Shown here in pieces: positions 17,551 through 26,467 of a stretch of DNA of 64,000 nucleotides. The notes under the pieces were generated by a model. It worked only from the letters and a program-made list of their open reading frames with translations. It made no database searches and was not told the DNA's origin. Source of the DNA: Leeuwenhoekiella parthenopeia (lineage in GTDB: Bacteria; Bacteroidota; Bacteroidia; Flavobacteriales; Flavobacteriaceae); the NCBI RefSeq assembly GCF_020782115.1, contig NZ_JAJGMW010000014.1, positions 1 through 64,000 of the forward strand, read 5' to 3'. The position numbers and the translations under genes were made by a program. Every line of letters starts with the position of its first letter. The first letter of the stretch is position 1.

Positions 17551-17581
17551 AGCTTTTGCTTTGTTGTAAATTTGTTACTGG

Positions 17582-17611
17582 TTTTCTGATTTTTTAAGAA
17601 CGATCAGAAAA
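17582..17611. repeat. 9-bp inverted repeat between menF and menD
   Basis: TTTTCTGAT (17582-17590) and ATCAGAAAA (17603-17611) form a perfect 9-bp dyad with a 12-base loop. The right arm is not followed by a T run, so it is not a standard terminator. A TAAATTTG element (17567-17574), a perfect -7 match, lies just upstream and could give menD its own promoter, placing the dyad in the menD leader. Confidence 0.55.
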
Positions 17612-17653
17612 TTCCTGTTGCCTTAAATTTTACCGGCAGATTAATCTGTTTAT

Positions 17654-19372
17654 ATGAATTACTCAAGTATACCTATCGCCCAGTCTGTAGTTTTGTTATG
17701 CCTTGAAAAAGGCGTAGACCATGTTGTGATCTCACCGGGTTCACGTAACGCGCCCCTAACCATTGGTTTCACGCAGCATCCCGACATTAAAACCTATAGT
17801 ATCGTAGATGAGCGGGCTGCAGGCTTTTTTGCTTTGGGTCTGGCTCAGCAGTTACAAAAACCGGTAGCTGTGGTTTGTACTTCAGGAAGTGCGGTACTCA
17901 ATTACTATCCTGCGGTTTCTGAAGCCTTTTACAGTGATATTCCGCTGGTGGTTATATCTGCAGACCGGCCTATTGAACGTATTGATATTGGCGATGGGCA
18001 AACCATACGCCAGCGCAATGTGTTTGAAAACCACATTTTATACTCAGCTAATTTGTATTCTGAATTTGTTGCCGAATTTACCATTGAGGACAGTAAATTC
18101 AATCAGAAGCAGCGCGAGGCGACCAAGCATAACCAGCAGGAAATCAATAAGGCACTTAATGAAGCTATTGTAAATCAGGGTCCTGTGCATATTAATGTTC
18201 CGTTTTATGAGCCTCTTTACAACACCACGACCAAACGTCTGGTAGATCCCATAATCGTTGATAAGGAAGTTAAGATCCAGGAGCTTACTACAGAGCAGTT
18301 AACTCCATTTGCCGAAAAATGGAATGCTGCAAAGCGAAAAATTGTTTTGGTTGGCGTTTTGCAACCCGATACTATTGAACAGCATTTTTTAGACCAACTA
18401 GGGTCTGATCCCAGCGTATTGGTATTCACCGAAACCACTTCAAATCTCGATCATCTCAACTTCTTTACCCGTATAGACAACATTATTGGTTCTCTGGATG
18501 CAACCGGTTTTAAGGCTTTACAACCCGATATTCTCGTAACCCTTGGAGGAATGGTGATTTCCAAAAAAGTAAAGGCTTTCCTGAGAAACTATCAGCCTAA
18601 AGAGCATTGGCACGTAGATCCTAAAAAAGCTTATGATACCTATTTTTGTTTGAATAAGCATTTTAAAGTGCCGGTAAATCATTTCTGGAAGCAGTTTTTG
18701 GCAAATACCCGGGTACAGACAGAAAATGAATACCAGCATTATTGGCTTAACATACGGGAGCGTCGGGATCTGATGCATAAAAAGTATATTAACGAGATGC
18801 CCTGGTGCGACTTTAAAGCCTTTGATCTTATATTATCGCGTTTGCGTCCTAAAAGTATGCTTCAGCTGGGAAATAGTTCTACAGTGCGTTATGTTCAGCT
18901 TTTTGATATTGATAAAAGCCTCAAGGTCTATTGTAACCGGGGTACCAGTGGTATTGACGGCAGTACTTCTACAGCCGTAGGAGCCGCCGTGGCAAGCTCA
19001 TTACCTGCAACACTTATTACCGGCGATCTCAGTTTCTTTTACGATAGCAATGGCCTGTGGAATCAATATATCCCCAGAGATTTTAAAATAATACTCATCA
19101 ACAACAGCGGGGGAGGAATTTTCAGGATTTTACCGGGAGACAAATCGTCTAATGCCTTTGAGACCTATTTTGAGACTACTCATGACCTTAATGCTTCGCA
19201 TCTTTGCGCTATGTTTGGCTTTGAATATTTCCACGCAGACTCTGAGGTTTCTTTGGCTCAGGCTCAGGAGGCTTTTTACAGGGAGACTAATAAACCGGCT
19301 TTACTGGAGATAAAAACTCCGCGTACGGTAAATGATGAAGTGCTGTTAGGATATTTTGATTACATCAGATAA
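17654..19372 (+). CDS. menD: SEPHCHC synthase
   Basis: This 572-aa thiamine-diphosphate enzyme joins 2-oxoglutarate and isochorismate to 2-succinyl-5-enolpyruvyl-6-hydroxy-3-cyclohexene-1-carboxylate. The N-terminal segment VISPGSRNAPLTIGF, the Glu of IVDERAAGFFALGLA and the CTSGSAVLNYYPAV stretch are typical of MenD. The C-terminal TPP-binding part has GTSGIDGSTSTAVGAA and TGDLSFFYDSNGL with INNSGGGIF. Length is normal. It follows menF by about 100 bases. Confidence 0.96.
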   Translation: MNYSSIPIAQSVVLLCLEKGVDHVVISPGSRNAPLTIGFTQHPDIKTYSIVDERAAGFFALGLAQQLQKPVAVVCTSGSAVLNYYPAVSEAFYSDIPLVVISADRPIERIDIGDGQTIRQRNVFENHILYSANLYSEFVAEFTIEDSKFNQKQREATKHNQQEINKALNEAIVNQGPVHINVPFYEPLYNTTTKRLVDPIIVDKEVKIQELTTEQLTPFAEKWNAAKRKIVLVGVLQPDTIEQHFLDQLGSDPSVLVFTETTSNLDHLNFFTRIDNIIGSLDATGFKALQPDILVTLGGMVISKKVKAFLRNYQPKEHWHVDPKKAYDTYFCLNKHFKVPVNHFWKQFLANTRVQTENEYQHYWLNIRERRDLMHKKYINEMPWCDFKAFDLILSRLRPKSMLQLGNSSTVRYVQLFDIDKSLKVYCNRGTSGIDGSTSTAVGAAVASSLPATLITGDLSFFYDSNGLWNQYIPRDFKIILINNSGGGIFRILPGDKSSNAFETYFETTHDLNASHLCAMFGFEYFHADSEVSLAQAQEAFYRETNKPALLEIKTPRTVNDEVLLGYFDYIR

Positions 19373-19375
19373 GTT

Positions 19376-19407
19376 TTGGATTAAGTTTCGATTTTTCTGT
19401 ATATTTA
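19376..19407 (+). promoter_or_regulatory. promoter of the DUF2853 gene
   Basis: TTG at 19376-19378 and TATATTTA at 19400-19407, 21 bases apart, fit the flavobacterial promoter with one mismatch. Transcription would start near 19414, leaving a leader of about 33 bases before the ATG at 19447. Confidence 0.5.
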
Positions 19408-19446
19408 AAATCTTTAAACTTAAATAATTAAAAACTTCACATTAGT

Positions 19447-19788
19447 ATGAGCAAAAGAGATGAAATGATCGCAAAATATGCGGCTGATTTAAAAGAAAAA
19501 CTAAATCACGATGCCGATATGGATTTGTTGACCAAAGTTACCATTGGTTGTGGTCCTTCAATTTACAATAAAGACTCTTCGACGATTTCAGCAGGTAGCG
19601 AAAGCGAGCTTGAAACAGTAAAGAATAACTTCCTCATTAAAAAGTTAGGATTGAGCGATGGTCCAAAATTGATGGAAGGTATTCATAAAGTTTTAGAGGA
19701 CTACGGCAAATCAAACCGCAACAAATACCGCGCGGTAGTTTACTATCTTTTGACCAAGCATTTCGGTAAAGAAAGCGTTTATAACTAA
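19447..19788 (+). CDS. DUF2853 family protein
   Basis: This 113-aa soluble helical protein matches DUF2853 (MSKRDEMIAKYAADL start, TIGCGPSIYNKDSSTI, RNKYRAVVYYLLTKHFGKE end). The family's function is not known to me. It has its own promoter and terminator and so appears to be a single-gene unit set inside the menaquinone run. Confidence 0.88.
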   Translation: MSKRDEMIAKYAADLKEKLNHDADMDLLTKVTIGCGPSIYNKDSSTISAGSESELETVKNNFLIKKLGLSDGPKLMEGIHKVLEDYGKSNRNKYRAVVYYLLTKHFGKESVYN

Positions 19789-19810
19789 GCCGCATTTCAA
19801 CATATATAGG

Positions 19811-19837
19811 AAGCCGCCCTTTTTGGGCGGTTTTTTT
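19811..19837 (+). terminator. Rho-independent terminator after DUF2853 gene
   Basis: AAGCCGCCC pairs with GGGCGGTTT across a T5 loop and is followed by a run of T residues, 23 bases after the DUF2853 stop. Confidence 0.93.
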
Positions 19838-19921
19838 ATGACGGCTTCTCAGCATCATAATGCAGGGTGCCGGTCGTTAATCCTTCATTTTTTCCTAATT
19901 TTGACAACCTAAATAAAGAGT

Positions 19922-20770
19922 ATGCTGGCACTGGGAGAATACCACACTATGATTATTGACCGCGATGTAAGTCCCGGATTATATTTACGCGATGCAGAAG
20001 GAAATGAGGTGCTGTTACCCGGTAAATATGCCCCCGAAGGTTTTGAACTTGAAGACGAGATCAATGTTTTTGTATATCTGGATAATGAAGAACGTCCTGT
20101 TGCAACAACCCTGCAGCCTTATATTCTAAAAAACGGATTTGCCTATCTGGAGTGTACTTCAGTAACTAAAATTGGCGCGTTTGTAGACTGGGGTCTTGAC
20201 AAAGAACTTTTTGTACCCTTTTCCAATCAGGTAACTGAAATGCGGGAAGGCAGCTGGTACGTTATTTATATGTATCTCGATGAGCGAACAAACCGCCTGG
20301 TAGGTTCATCAAAATTCAATACGTATCTTAAGAATGAAGCTGTTGATGTGGCCAAATTTGATAAGGTAGATCTGATGGTTTCTCACTTTTCAGAATTTGG
20401 AGCCCACGTCATCATCAATGAAAAATACCAGGGTCTCGTTCATAAAAACACCATTTTCGAAGACATCAGGGTGGGAGACCGCCTGCCCGGTTATATAAAA
20501 CGGGTTAGGGAAGATAATAAGATTGATGTTTTGCTTCAGCCCGAAGGCTACAAAAGCGTTGAGCCTAATGCACAGTTTATTTATGATGAACTTAAGCGCA
20601 ACGGCGGGAGTCTGCCGGTTCACGACAAAAGCTCGCCAGAAGACATCAACGCCTACTTCGGTATCAGTAAAAAGCTATTTAAAAAAGCCATCGGCGCTTT
20701 GTATAAAGACAAGCAGATAGAACTTACCCCAACCGGAATCAAACTTACCGGAAACTCTCAAAACGATTAA
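19922..20770 (+). CDS. S1-domain RNA-binding protein, CvfB-like
   Basis: This 282-aa protein follows the CvfB plan: an N-terminal S1-like start (ALGEYHTMIIDRDVSPGLYL), an S1 domain (ILKNGFAYLECTSVTKIGAFVDWG split around residues 69-92), another S1-like domain (FGAHVIINEKYQGLVH) and a C-terminal winged helix (EDINAYFGISKKLFKKAIGAL). CvfB proteins bind RNA and affect expression of varied genes. The first ATG is kept because the family begins right at this LGEYHT strand. It is followed 38 bases later by menB, so the two may be cotranscribed. Confidence 0.88.
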   Translation: MLALGEYHTMIIDRDVSPGLYLRDAEGNEVLLPGKYAPEGFELEDEINVFVYLDNEERPVATTLQPYILKNGFAYLECTSVTKIGAFVDWGLDKELFVPFSNQVTEMREGSWYVIYMYLDERTNRLVGSSKFNTYLKNEAVDVAKFDKVDLMVSHFSEFGAHVIINEKYQGLVHKNTIFEDIRVGDRLPGYIKRVREDNKIDVLLQPEGYKSVEPNAQFIYDELKRNGGSLPVHDKSSPEDINAYFGISKKLFKKAIGALYKDKQIELTPTGIKLTGNSQND

Positions 20771-20772
20771 TT

Positions 20773-20790
20773 TTTTCGCTTTTGCGAAAA
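20773..20790. repeat. small hairpin TTTTCGC-TTTT-GCGAAAA
   Basis: A perfect 7-bp dyad with a T4 loop lies between the CvfB-like gene and menB. No T run follows it on either strand, so I do not call it a terminator. Similar CGCTTT-GCGAAA dyads occur between genes in related bacteria. Confidence 0.45.
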
Positions 20791-20808
20791 CTAAAGCGCT
20801 ATACGATC

Positions 20809-21648
20809 ATGCAGCAACCCGATTGGAAAACCGTTAAAGAATACAGTGACATCACCTTTAAAAAGGCTGATGGTGTCGCCCGAATTGCATTTAACCGTCC
20901 GGAAGTGCGTAATGCATTTAGACCCAAAACCACTTCAGAACTGCTGGATGCTTTTCACATCGCACAGGAAGACATTTCTGTGGGGGTGATTCTGCTTTCT
21001 GCTGAAGGCCCTTCGCCCAAAGACGGCGTCTATAGTTTTTGCAGTGGAGGTGACCAGAAAGCACGTGGGGATCAGGGTTATGTAGGCGAAGATGGGTATC
21101 ATCGTCTCAATATTCTTGATGTGCAACGTCTTATTCGTTTTATGCCCAAAGCGGTAATCGCAGTTGTTCCGGGTTGGGCAGTAGGAGGTGGGCACAGCCT
21201 GCACGTGGTTTGCGATTTAACCCTGGCCAGCAAAGAACACGCTATTTTTAAACAAACCGATGCCGATGTAACCAGTTTTGACGGGGGTTACGGATCTGCA
21301 TATTTAGCCAAAATGGTAGGGCAGAAGCGGGCCCGGGAGATTTTCTTTTTAGGCCGCAATTATTCCGCTCAGGAAGCCTATGAAATGGGGATGGTCAATG
21401 CCGTGATACCTCACGACGAGCTGGAAGCTACCGCATACGAGTGGGCTCAGGAAATTTTGGCTAAATCGCCTACTTCCATCAAAATGCTCAAGTTTGCCAT
21501 GAACCTTACCGATGACGGCATGGTTGGCCAACAGGTATTTGCCGGTGAAGCTACCCGACTTGCCTATATGACAGAGGAAGCTAAAGAAGGTCGCAATGCA
21601 TTTCTTGAAAAAAGGAAGCCTAATTTTGATAAAAAATGGATTCCATAG
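20809..21648 (+). CDS. menB: 1,4-dihydroxy-2-naphthoyl-CoA synthase
   Basis: This 279-aa crotonase-fold enzyme closes the ring of o-succinylbenzoyl-CoA to DHNA-CoA. Typical MenB segments are VARIAFNRPEVRNAFRPKT, FCSGGDQKARG, PGWAVGGGHSLHVVCDLTLAS, FDGGYGSAYLAKMVGQKRAREIFFLG (in two parts) and the C-terminal ATRLAYMTEEAKEGRNAFLEK. I choose ATG at 20809; an upstream TTG at 20782 overlaps the hairpin. menC, menE and menA are not in the window. Confidence 0.96.
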   Translation: MQQPDWKTVKEYSDITFKKADGVARIAFNRPEVRNAFRPKTTSELLDAFHIAQEDISVGVILLSAEGPSPKDGVYSFCSGGDQKARGDQGYVGEDGYHRLNILDVQRLIRFMPKAVIAVVPGWAVGGGHSLHVVCDLTLASKEHAIFKQTDADVTSFDGGYGSAYLAKMVGQKRAREIFFLGRNYSAQEAYEMGMVNAVIPHDELEATAYEWAQEILAKSPTSIKMLKFAMNLTDDGMVGQQVFAGEATRLAYMTEEAKEGRNAFLEKRKPNFDKKWIP

Positions 21649-21791
21649 GTAAGAAATTGGTTTGATTCGGGTATTTTTAAGAGATTAAATTCACTTTTAC
21701 CCGATTACCGGGATTTCTAAAGTGTTTTCTTGTATCTAAAACTTGCTGTCAAATTGGTTTGGCAGCGGTTTGTCCTAAGACCATTTAACCT

Positions 21792-22313
21792 ATGAATACC
21801 ACCTTTACCAATACTCAAATTGATCTTGATAGCCTGCCTGATTATCAGGAGATACATTATACAGGAGTTTCTGTAAAGCGCTTTTACAAAGTACTTTGTA
21901 TTCAACTTATTTTTTTTATTGCGGTGACGGTGGGCTTATTTTTCCTGCGTGAAGTGACCGATGTTCCTTATCTCATTCCGGGTCTGGGAGCAGGTATTAT
22001 TTTGTTTTTTTTGTCTGCCGCCGGGTATCAATATAAATTACAGCAAACTTTAGGTTATGCAATACGCGAGCGGGATATTGCGTATCGCAGGGGGTTTATT
22101 TTTGAGAAAACAACGGTTATTCCTTTTAACCGTATTCAGCATATTTCAACATCTGCGAGTGCATTAGACCGAATTTTTAAAATTTCAAGCCTCAATATTT
22201 TTACCGCAGGAGGCTCGGGTAGCGATATTGACATCCCCGGGCTAACGCCGGAGCTTGCTGCCCGTCTAAAAGTTAAGGTCGCCAATCATATTATTGATGA
22301 AGATGATGCATAA
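21792..22313 (+). CDS. bacterial PH-domain membrane protein (YdbS-like)
   Basis: This 173-aa protein has two membrane segments (LIFFIAVTVGLFFL and a second at YLIPGLGAGIILFFLSAAGY) followed by a bPH2 (DUF304) domain: YAIRERDIAYRRGFIFEKTTVIPFN, then FNRIQHISTSASALDR and the LNIFTAGGSGSDIDIPGL strand. It is the small partner of a pair: the next gene starts inside it, overlapping by 17 bases. Together they match the YdbS/YdbT arrangement. Function in the membrane is not established. Confidence 0.88.
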   Translation: MNTTFTNTQIDLDSLPDYQEIHYTGVSVKRFYKVLCIQLIFFIAVTVGLFFLREVTDVPYLIPGLGAGIILFFLSAAGYQYKLQQTLGYAIRERDIAYRRGFIFEKTTVIPFNRIQHISTSASALDRIFKISSLNIFTAGGSGSDIDIPGLTPELAARLKVKVANHIIDEDDA

Positions 22314-23838
22314 GCCTTTTTCACAGCCGCAAACACAGTCAAAACTGGGTATTATTTTCATATTTCTGGGGCAGTCTGTAAAATTTGTACGCATTTTTGG
22401 TGCAGCGGTAATCTATTTCTTCTTAAAAGGTTTTGAAGCAAATTCAGAGCTTGTAAGCATTGCTTTAAGCGTTTTGATAGGTGTTCTGCTCCTGTTGTTG
22501 GGCTTTAGTTATTTGTCGTTTCAGCGATTCCGCTTTTATATAGATTATGATAACCGTGAGTTTATTCTGCAAAAAGGAGTTTTTAATACTGAAGTAATAA
22601 GTCTTCCCTTTTCAAAAATTCAACAGGTTTATTTTAGACGATCGCTTCTACAACGTTTGATAGGAGTGTACAGTGTTATTCTCGATACTGCCGGAAGCAG
22701 TGCACAGGAAATCAATATCAAAGCGCTCTCCGAATCTGAGGCTAAGGATTTACAACAAATTCTGATGGAAGAAGTAACTGCCCAAAAACAGCAGGAAACT
22801 AATGATGTTGAAACCACGGCAGATCAGGAATCAGGGGAGGATTCGGTTGCTGTTCATAAGCTTTCGGTACTCGCGTTACTCAAATTAGGTCTTACCAGCA
22901 ACTACTTCAGAGGTGTCTGGCTCATCCTCATTTTTCTGGGATCACTTTATCAGCAGTTTGGGGAATTTGAGCTTATTGAAGAATCGCAGTATCGCGAGGG
23001 CATACGAGGATATTTTGAAGCCTACAGTAAACCCGTAGAACTACTGGTGCTTACCGCTCTTGTCTTTGTAGCCATGTTCATTTTGGGGATTTTTATATCG
23101 AGCATCGAGATCTTTATAAAGTATTTTGACCTGGCATTGAAGCAAACCAAAGATTCTCTGGAGCTTGAGATGGGTCTTAAGACCAATACCAAAGTAAGCT
23201 TAAAACCCAGAAGGGTGCAATTGATGCGCATAGTGACTAATCCCATGCAAAAGCGTCTCAACCTTAATGAGGCTCAGATTGCAATTGCAAGCAGTCGTGA
23301 TGACCTTCAAAAATCTCAAATTAGTATTCCGGGAATGGAACGGATGCAACTGGAACGGGTTAAAAAGTTTCTGTTTACCTATCGCATGCGTCCCGGCCGG
23401 GTGTTTAAACCGGCTTATATTCTCTATTTACGACTTATAATTATAGCCGGTCTTCCACTGGTGCTTACGGCTATTGTAGGCTCTGTTGTAGTGCCTAATT
23501 ATATGGTAGAAATAGGTCTGGTGCTTCTTGTGATTTATGCAGGACTCGTTTTACCCTATCAATTTTTTTGGTACAAAGCGCTTTCATTAGAAATCACACC
23601 TGAATTTGTAATTAAACGCAAAGGGGTATGGACGCAAAAAACCGAAATTCTGGAGTTGTATAAGTTGCAATCTGTAAGCGTAACCCAGCCCTTTTGGTAC
23701 AAACGCAGAGGTTTGTATAACTATACCTTTCATACTGCCGGTGGCGATATTTCGTTTCCGGTTACCACTTCAAAAATGCAGCGCTATATCAATTATGCCT
23801 TATACAGGGTAGAAATTGATAAAAAGGCCTGGATGTAA
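22297..23838 (+). CDS. bacterial PH-domain membrane protein (YdbT-like)
   Basis: This protein of about 513 aa has about six membrane segments alternating with three bPH2 domains. Each domain shows the FILQKGVFNTEVISLPFSKI-type pattern (residues about 90-110, 280-340 and 430-490). The last copy, VIKRKGVWTQKTEILELYKL with LYNYTFHTAGG, is the best conserved. ATG choices at 22297, 22303 and 22306 cannot be told apart; all overlap the previous gene, so translation is coupled. The stop codon abuts the stop of the convergent E1 gene with no spacer. Confidence 0.87.
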   Translation: MKMMHKPFSQPQTQSKLGIIFIFLGQSVKFVRIFGAAVIYFFLKGFEANSELVSIALSVLIGVLLLLLGFSYLSFQRFRFYIDYDNREFILQKGVFNTEVISLPFSKIQQVYFRRSLLQRLIGVYSVILDTAGSSAQEINIKALSESEAKDLQQILMEEVTAQKQQETNDVETTADQESGEDSVAVHKLSVLALLKLGLTSNYFRGVWLILIFLGSLYQQFGEFELIEESQYREGIRGYFEAYSKPVELLVLTALVFVAMFILGIFISSIEIFIKYFDLALKQTKDSLELEMGLKTNTKVSLKPRRVQLMRIVTNPMQKRLNLNEAQIAIASSRDDLQKSQISIPGMERMQLERVKKFLFTYRMRPGRVFKPAYILYLRLIIIAGLPLVLTAIVGSVVVPNYMVEIGLVLLVIYAGLVLPYQFFWYKALSLEITPEFVIKRKGVWTQKTEILELYKLQSVSVTQPFWYKRRGLYNYTFHTAGGDISFPVTTSKMQRYINYALYRVEIDKKAWM

Positions 23839-26250
23839 TTATCGAATTGCAGGATATTGCTGCGGATTTACCTCGCGCATAATCTCATAAACCTTTTCAA
23901 ATATATCTTCTGTGGAAGGTTTAGAGAAATAATCTCCATCTGTTCCATAAGCCGGTCTGTGGGGTTTGGCGCTCAGCGTTTGCGGGGCACTATCCAGATA
24001 TCGGAAGGCTTTTTGCTCATCAAGAATATGCTGCAACAGGTAAGCTGAAGCACCACCCGGCATATCTTCATCAACAACAAGAATACGATTGGTTTTAGCT
24101 ATACTCTTAACGGTATCGTGATTGAGATCAAAGGGCAGGAGGGATTGTGCATCAATTACCTCACAGCTAATTCCCGAAGCCTGAAGCTCCTTCGCAGCCT
24201 GTTCTACCAAACGCAGGGTGCTTCCGTAAGAGAGAATGGTAATATCATTTCCTTCGCGTACTACTTCAACCTCACCTATAGGCGTAGTAAACTCTCCTAC
24301 ATTACTGGGCAATTTTTCCTTTAAACGATATCCGTTAAGGCACTCTATGATTACCGCAGGTTCGTCGCTTTTCATCAGCGCATTGTAAAATCCGGCTGCC
24401 TTAGTCATATTTCTGGGCGTTAGAATATAAACCCCTCTGAGCAGTCCTAACAAAGCACCCATTTGTGAGCCACTGTGCCAGATACCTTCCAGACGATGGC
24501 CGCGCGTACGCACGATAAGAGGAGCAGTCTGTTTACCATGGGTACGGTATCTTAAAGTTGCCAGATCGTCACTTAATGTGGCAATAGCATATAAAATATA
24601 GTCCAGATATTGTATTTCGGCAATTGGACGCAGTCCGCGAAGCGCCATACCTATTCCCTGTCCTACAATCGTAGTTTCGCGAATCCCGGCATCAGCTACC
24701 CGCAGGCTGCCAAATTTATTTTGTAAACCTTCTAATCCCTGATTAACATCTCCAATAGTACCGGTATCCTCTCCAAAGACCAGGCTCTCCGGATATTTGG
24801 TGAATAAGGCGTCAAAGTTGTCTCTGAGTATGATACGCGCATCAACAGTTTTGGCTTCGGCATCATAATGTGGTGCTACCGCTTCAATTTGCGTGGCTTT
24901 GTGCTCATATTCATTGTAGAGATGACTGCTGTAATTTTTTTGCTCTTTTGCAATGTAATTATTTACCCAGTCTTTGAGTGCGGTGATACTTTCGCTTTGC
25001 TCATGTGCTACAAAGCGCAGTGCTTTGCGCGCTGCGACCAGTACATCTGTTTTAAGAGCGTCTTTCTCGTCTACTAAAGTCTTTTTGATTGGATTTATAA
25101 ACTGACCATTTGAGCTTTCTTCGATAAGATTGTCAAGGAGTTTAACTACTTTTTTCTTTTCGTCTTTCACCGGGTTAAGAAAAGCATCCCAGGCTTTGCG
25201 CTTGCCTTCACGCACGTTACGCTTAATTTGCTTTTCCAGTTCCTGTAACTCATCGTCTGTGGCGATCTGGTTATCAATCATCCATTCGCGCATCTTCACA
25301 TTACAATCATGCTCGCGTTCCCATTGCAAACGGTCTTTGCTCTTATAGCGCTCGTGAGATCCTGAGGTGGAGTGTCCCTGAGGCTGGGTTAGTTCGGTAA
25401 CGTGCAGGAGAACAGGTACGTGCTCTTCGCGAGCGATTTTACCGGCCTGTTCAAAAGCATCAACCAGTGCCGGATAATCCCAGCCTTTTACGCGAATGAT
25501 TTCAAAACCGGCTTCATTTTCTGTTCGCTGAAAACCACTCAGGATTTCAGATATATTTTCTTTGGTAGTCTGGTGTTTTGCGTGTACCGAAATACCATAA
25601 TCGTCATCCCAGATACTAATTACCATAGGGACCTGTAAAACTCCGGCTGCGTTTATGGTTTCAAAAAACATACCTTCAGAAGTACTGGCGTTACCTATGG
25701 TTCCCCAGGCAACTTCGTTTCCGCCTTGCGATAAGCCTTCCTGATTTATGCCTTCCACATTTCTAAAAATCTTGGAGGCCTGTGCTAACCCAAGCAATCT
25801 GGGCATTTGACCTGCAGTAGGAGAGATGTCCGCACTGCTGTTGTATTGCTCTAAGAGGTTTTTAAGTTTTCCGTTGTCGTCAAGGCTATGTGTTCCAAAA
25901 TGACCACCCATTTGCTTACCTGCACTCATAGGATCGCAATTGATATCAGTATGAGCATAAAGACCTGCGAAGAAATTCTCTATGGTAAACTCATCTATCG
26001 CCATCATAAAGGTCTGGTCGCGGTAATAGCCCGAACGCCAGTCTCCTTTTTTAAAAGCCTTTGCCATGGCTAGCTGGGGCACTTCTTTACCATCGCCAAA
26101 GATCCCGAATTTAGCCTTACCCGTGAGTACTTCGCGACGTCCCAATAAACTACATTCCCTGCTGGTGACAGCAATCTTATAATCGTTTATTACAGTAGCT
26201 TTAAAGTCTTCAAAAGAAAGTTCTGAAATAGGCTCTGGCGTTGTTTGCAT
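23839..26250 (-). CDS. branched-chain 2-oxoacid dehydrogenase E1, fused alpha and beta
   Basis: This 803-aa protein joins the E1 alpha and beta subunits in one chain. The alpha part (about 1-330) has YYRDQTFMMAI, the GKQMGGHFGTHS segment and the thiamine-binding GNASTSEGMFFETIN stretch; the beta part (about 465-803) has FGEDTGTIGDVNQGL, RVADAGIRETTIVGQGIGMA and a C-terminal VVDEDMPGGAS. E1 decarboxylates branched-chain 2-oxoacids and hands the acyl group to lipoyl-E2. The fusion is common in Bacteroidota; no E2 or E3 gene is near. The product feeds the propionyl/methylmalonyl route of MutA/MutB, a metabolic link rather than a genetic one. Confidence 0.9.
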   Translation of the reverse strand: MQTTPEPISELSFEDFKATVINDYKIAVTSRECSLLGRREVLTGKAKFGIFGDGKEVPQLAMAKAFKKGDWRSGYYRDQTFMMAIDEFTIENFFAGLYAHTDINCDPMSAGKQMGGHFGTHSLDDNGKLKNLLEQYNSSADISPTAGQMPRLLGLAQASKIFRNVEGINQEGLSQGGNEVAWGTIGNASTSEGMFFETINAAGVLQVPMVISIWDDDYGISVHAKHQTTKENISEILSGFQRTENEAGFEIIRVKGWDYPALVDAFEQAGKIAREEHVPVLLHVTELTQPQGHSTSGSHERYKSKDRLQWEREHDCNVKMREWMIDNQIATDDELQELEKQIKRNVREGKRKAWDAFLNPVKDEKKKVVKLLDNLIEESSNGQFINPIKKTLVDEKDALKTDVLVAARKALRFVAHEQSESITALKDWVNNYIAKEQKNYSSHLYNEYEHKATQIEAVAPHYDAEAKTVDARIILRDNFDALFTKYPESLVFGEDTGTIGDVNQGLEGLQNKFGSLRVADAGIRETTIVGQGIGMALRGLRPIAEIQYLDYILYAIATLSDDLATLRYRTHGKQTAPLIVRTRGHRLEGIWHSGSQMGALLGLLRGVYILTPRNMTKAAGFYNALMKSDEPAVIIECLNGYRLKEKLPSNVGEFTTPIGEVEVVREGNDITILSYGSTLRLVEQAAKELQASGISCEVIDAQSLLPFDLNHDTVKSIAKTNRILVVDEDMPGGASAYLLQHILDEQKAFRYLDSAPQTLSAKPHRPAYGTDGDYFSKPSTEDIFEKVYEIMREVNPQQYPAIR

Positions 26251-26467
26251 ATGGATGATGTCGTTTTTGTAAAAGTACAGAAAAATCCCACTACATACAA
26301 TTCAATAATTTTTTAATAAAATGATAATTTTTCAATAAAAACCAATTAAAATGATTTTTAATCAATATTAACAGGTTTGGGTAAGTTTTTAATGCGATAA
26401 TGCAAATTAAGCGTCTGTCGCTAAACGGGGTAACAGGGGATTTAGAGCAGCTTCTAAAATAAGTGTA

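Noticed and set aside
17582-17611. Inverted repeat read as a terminator after menF
   Set aside because: No T run follows the right arm and the stem is AT-rich; kept as a repeat only.
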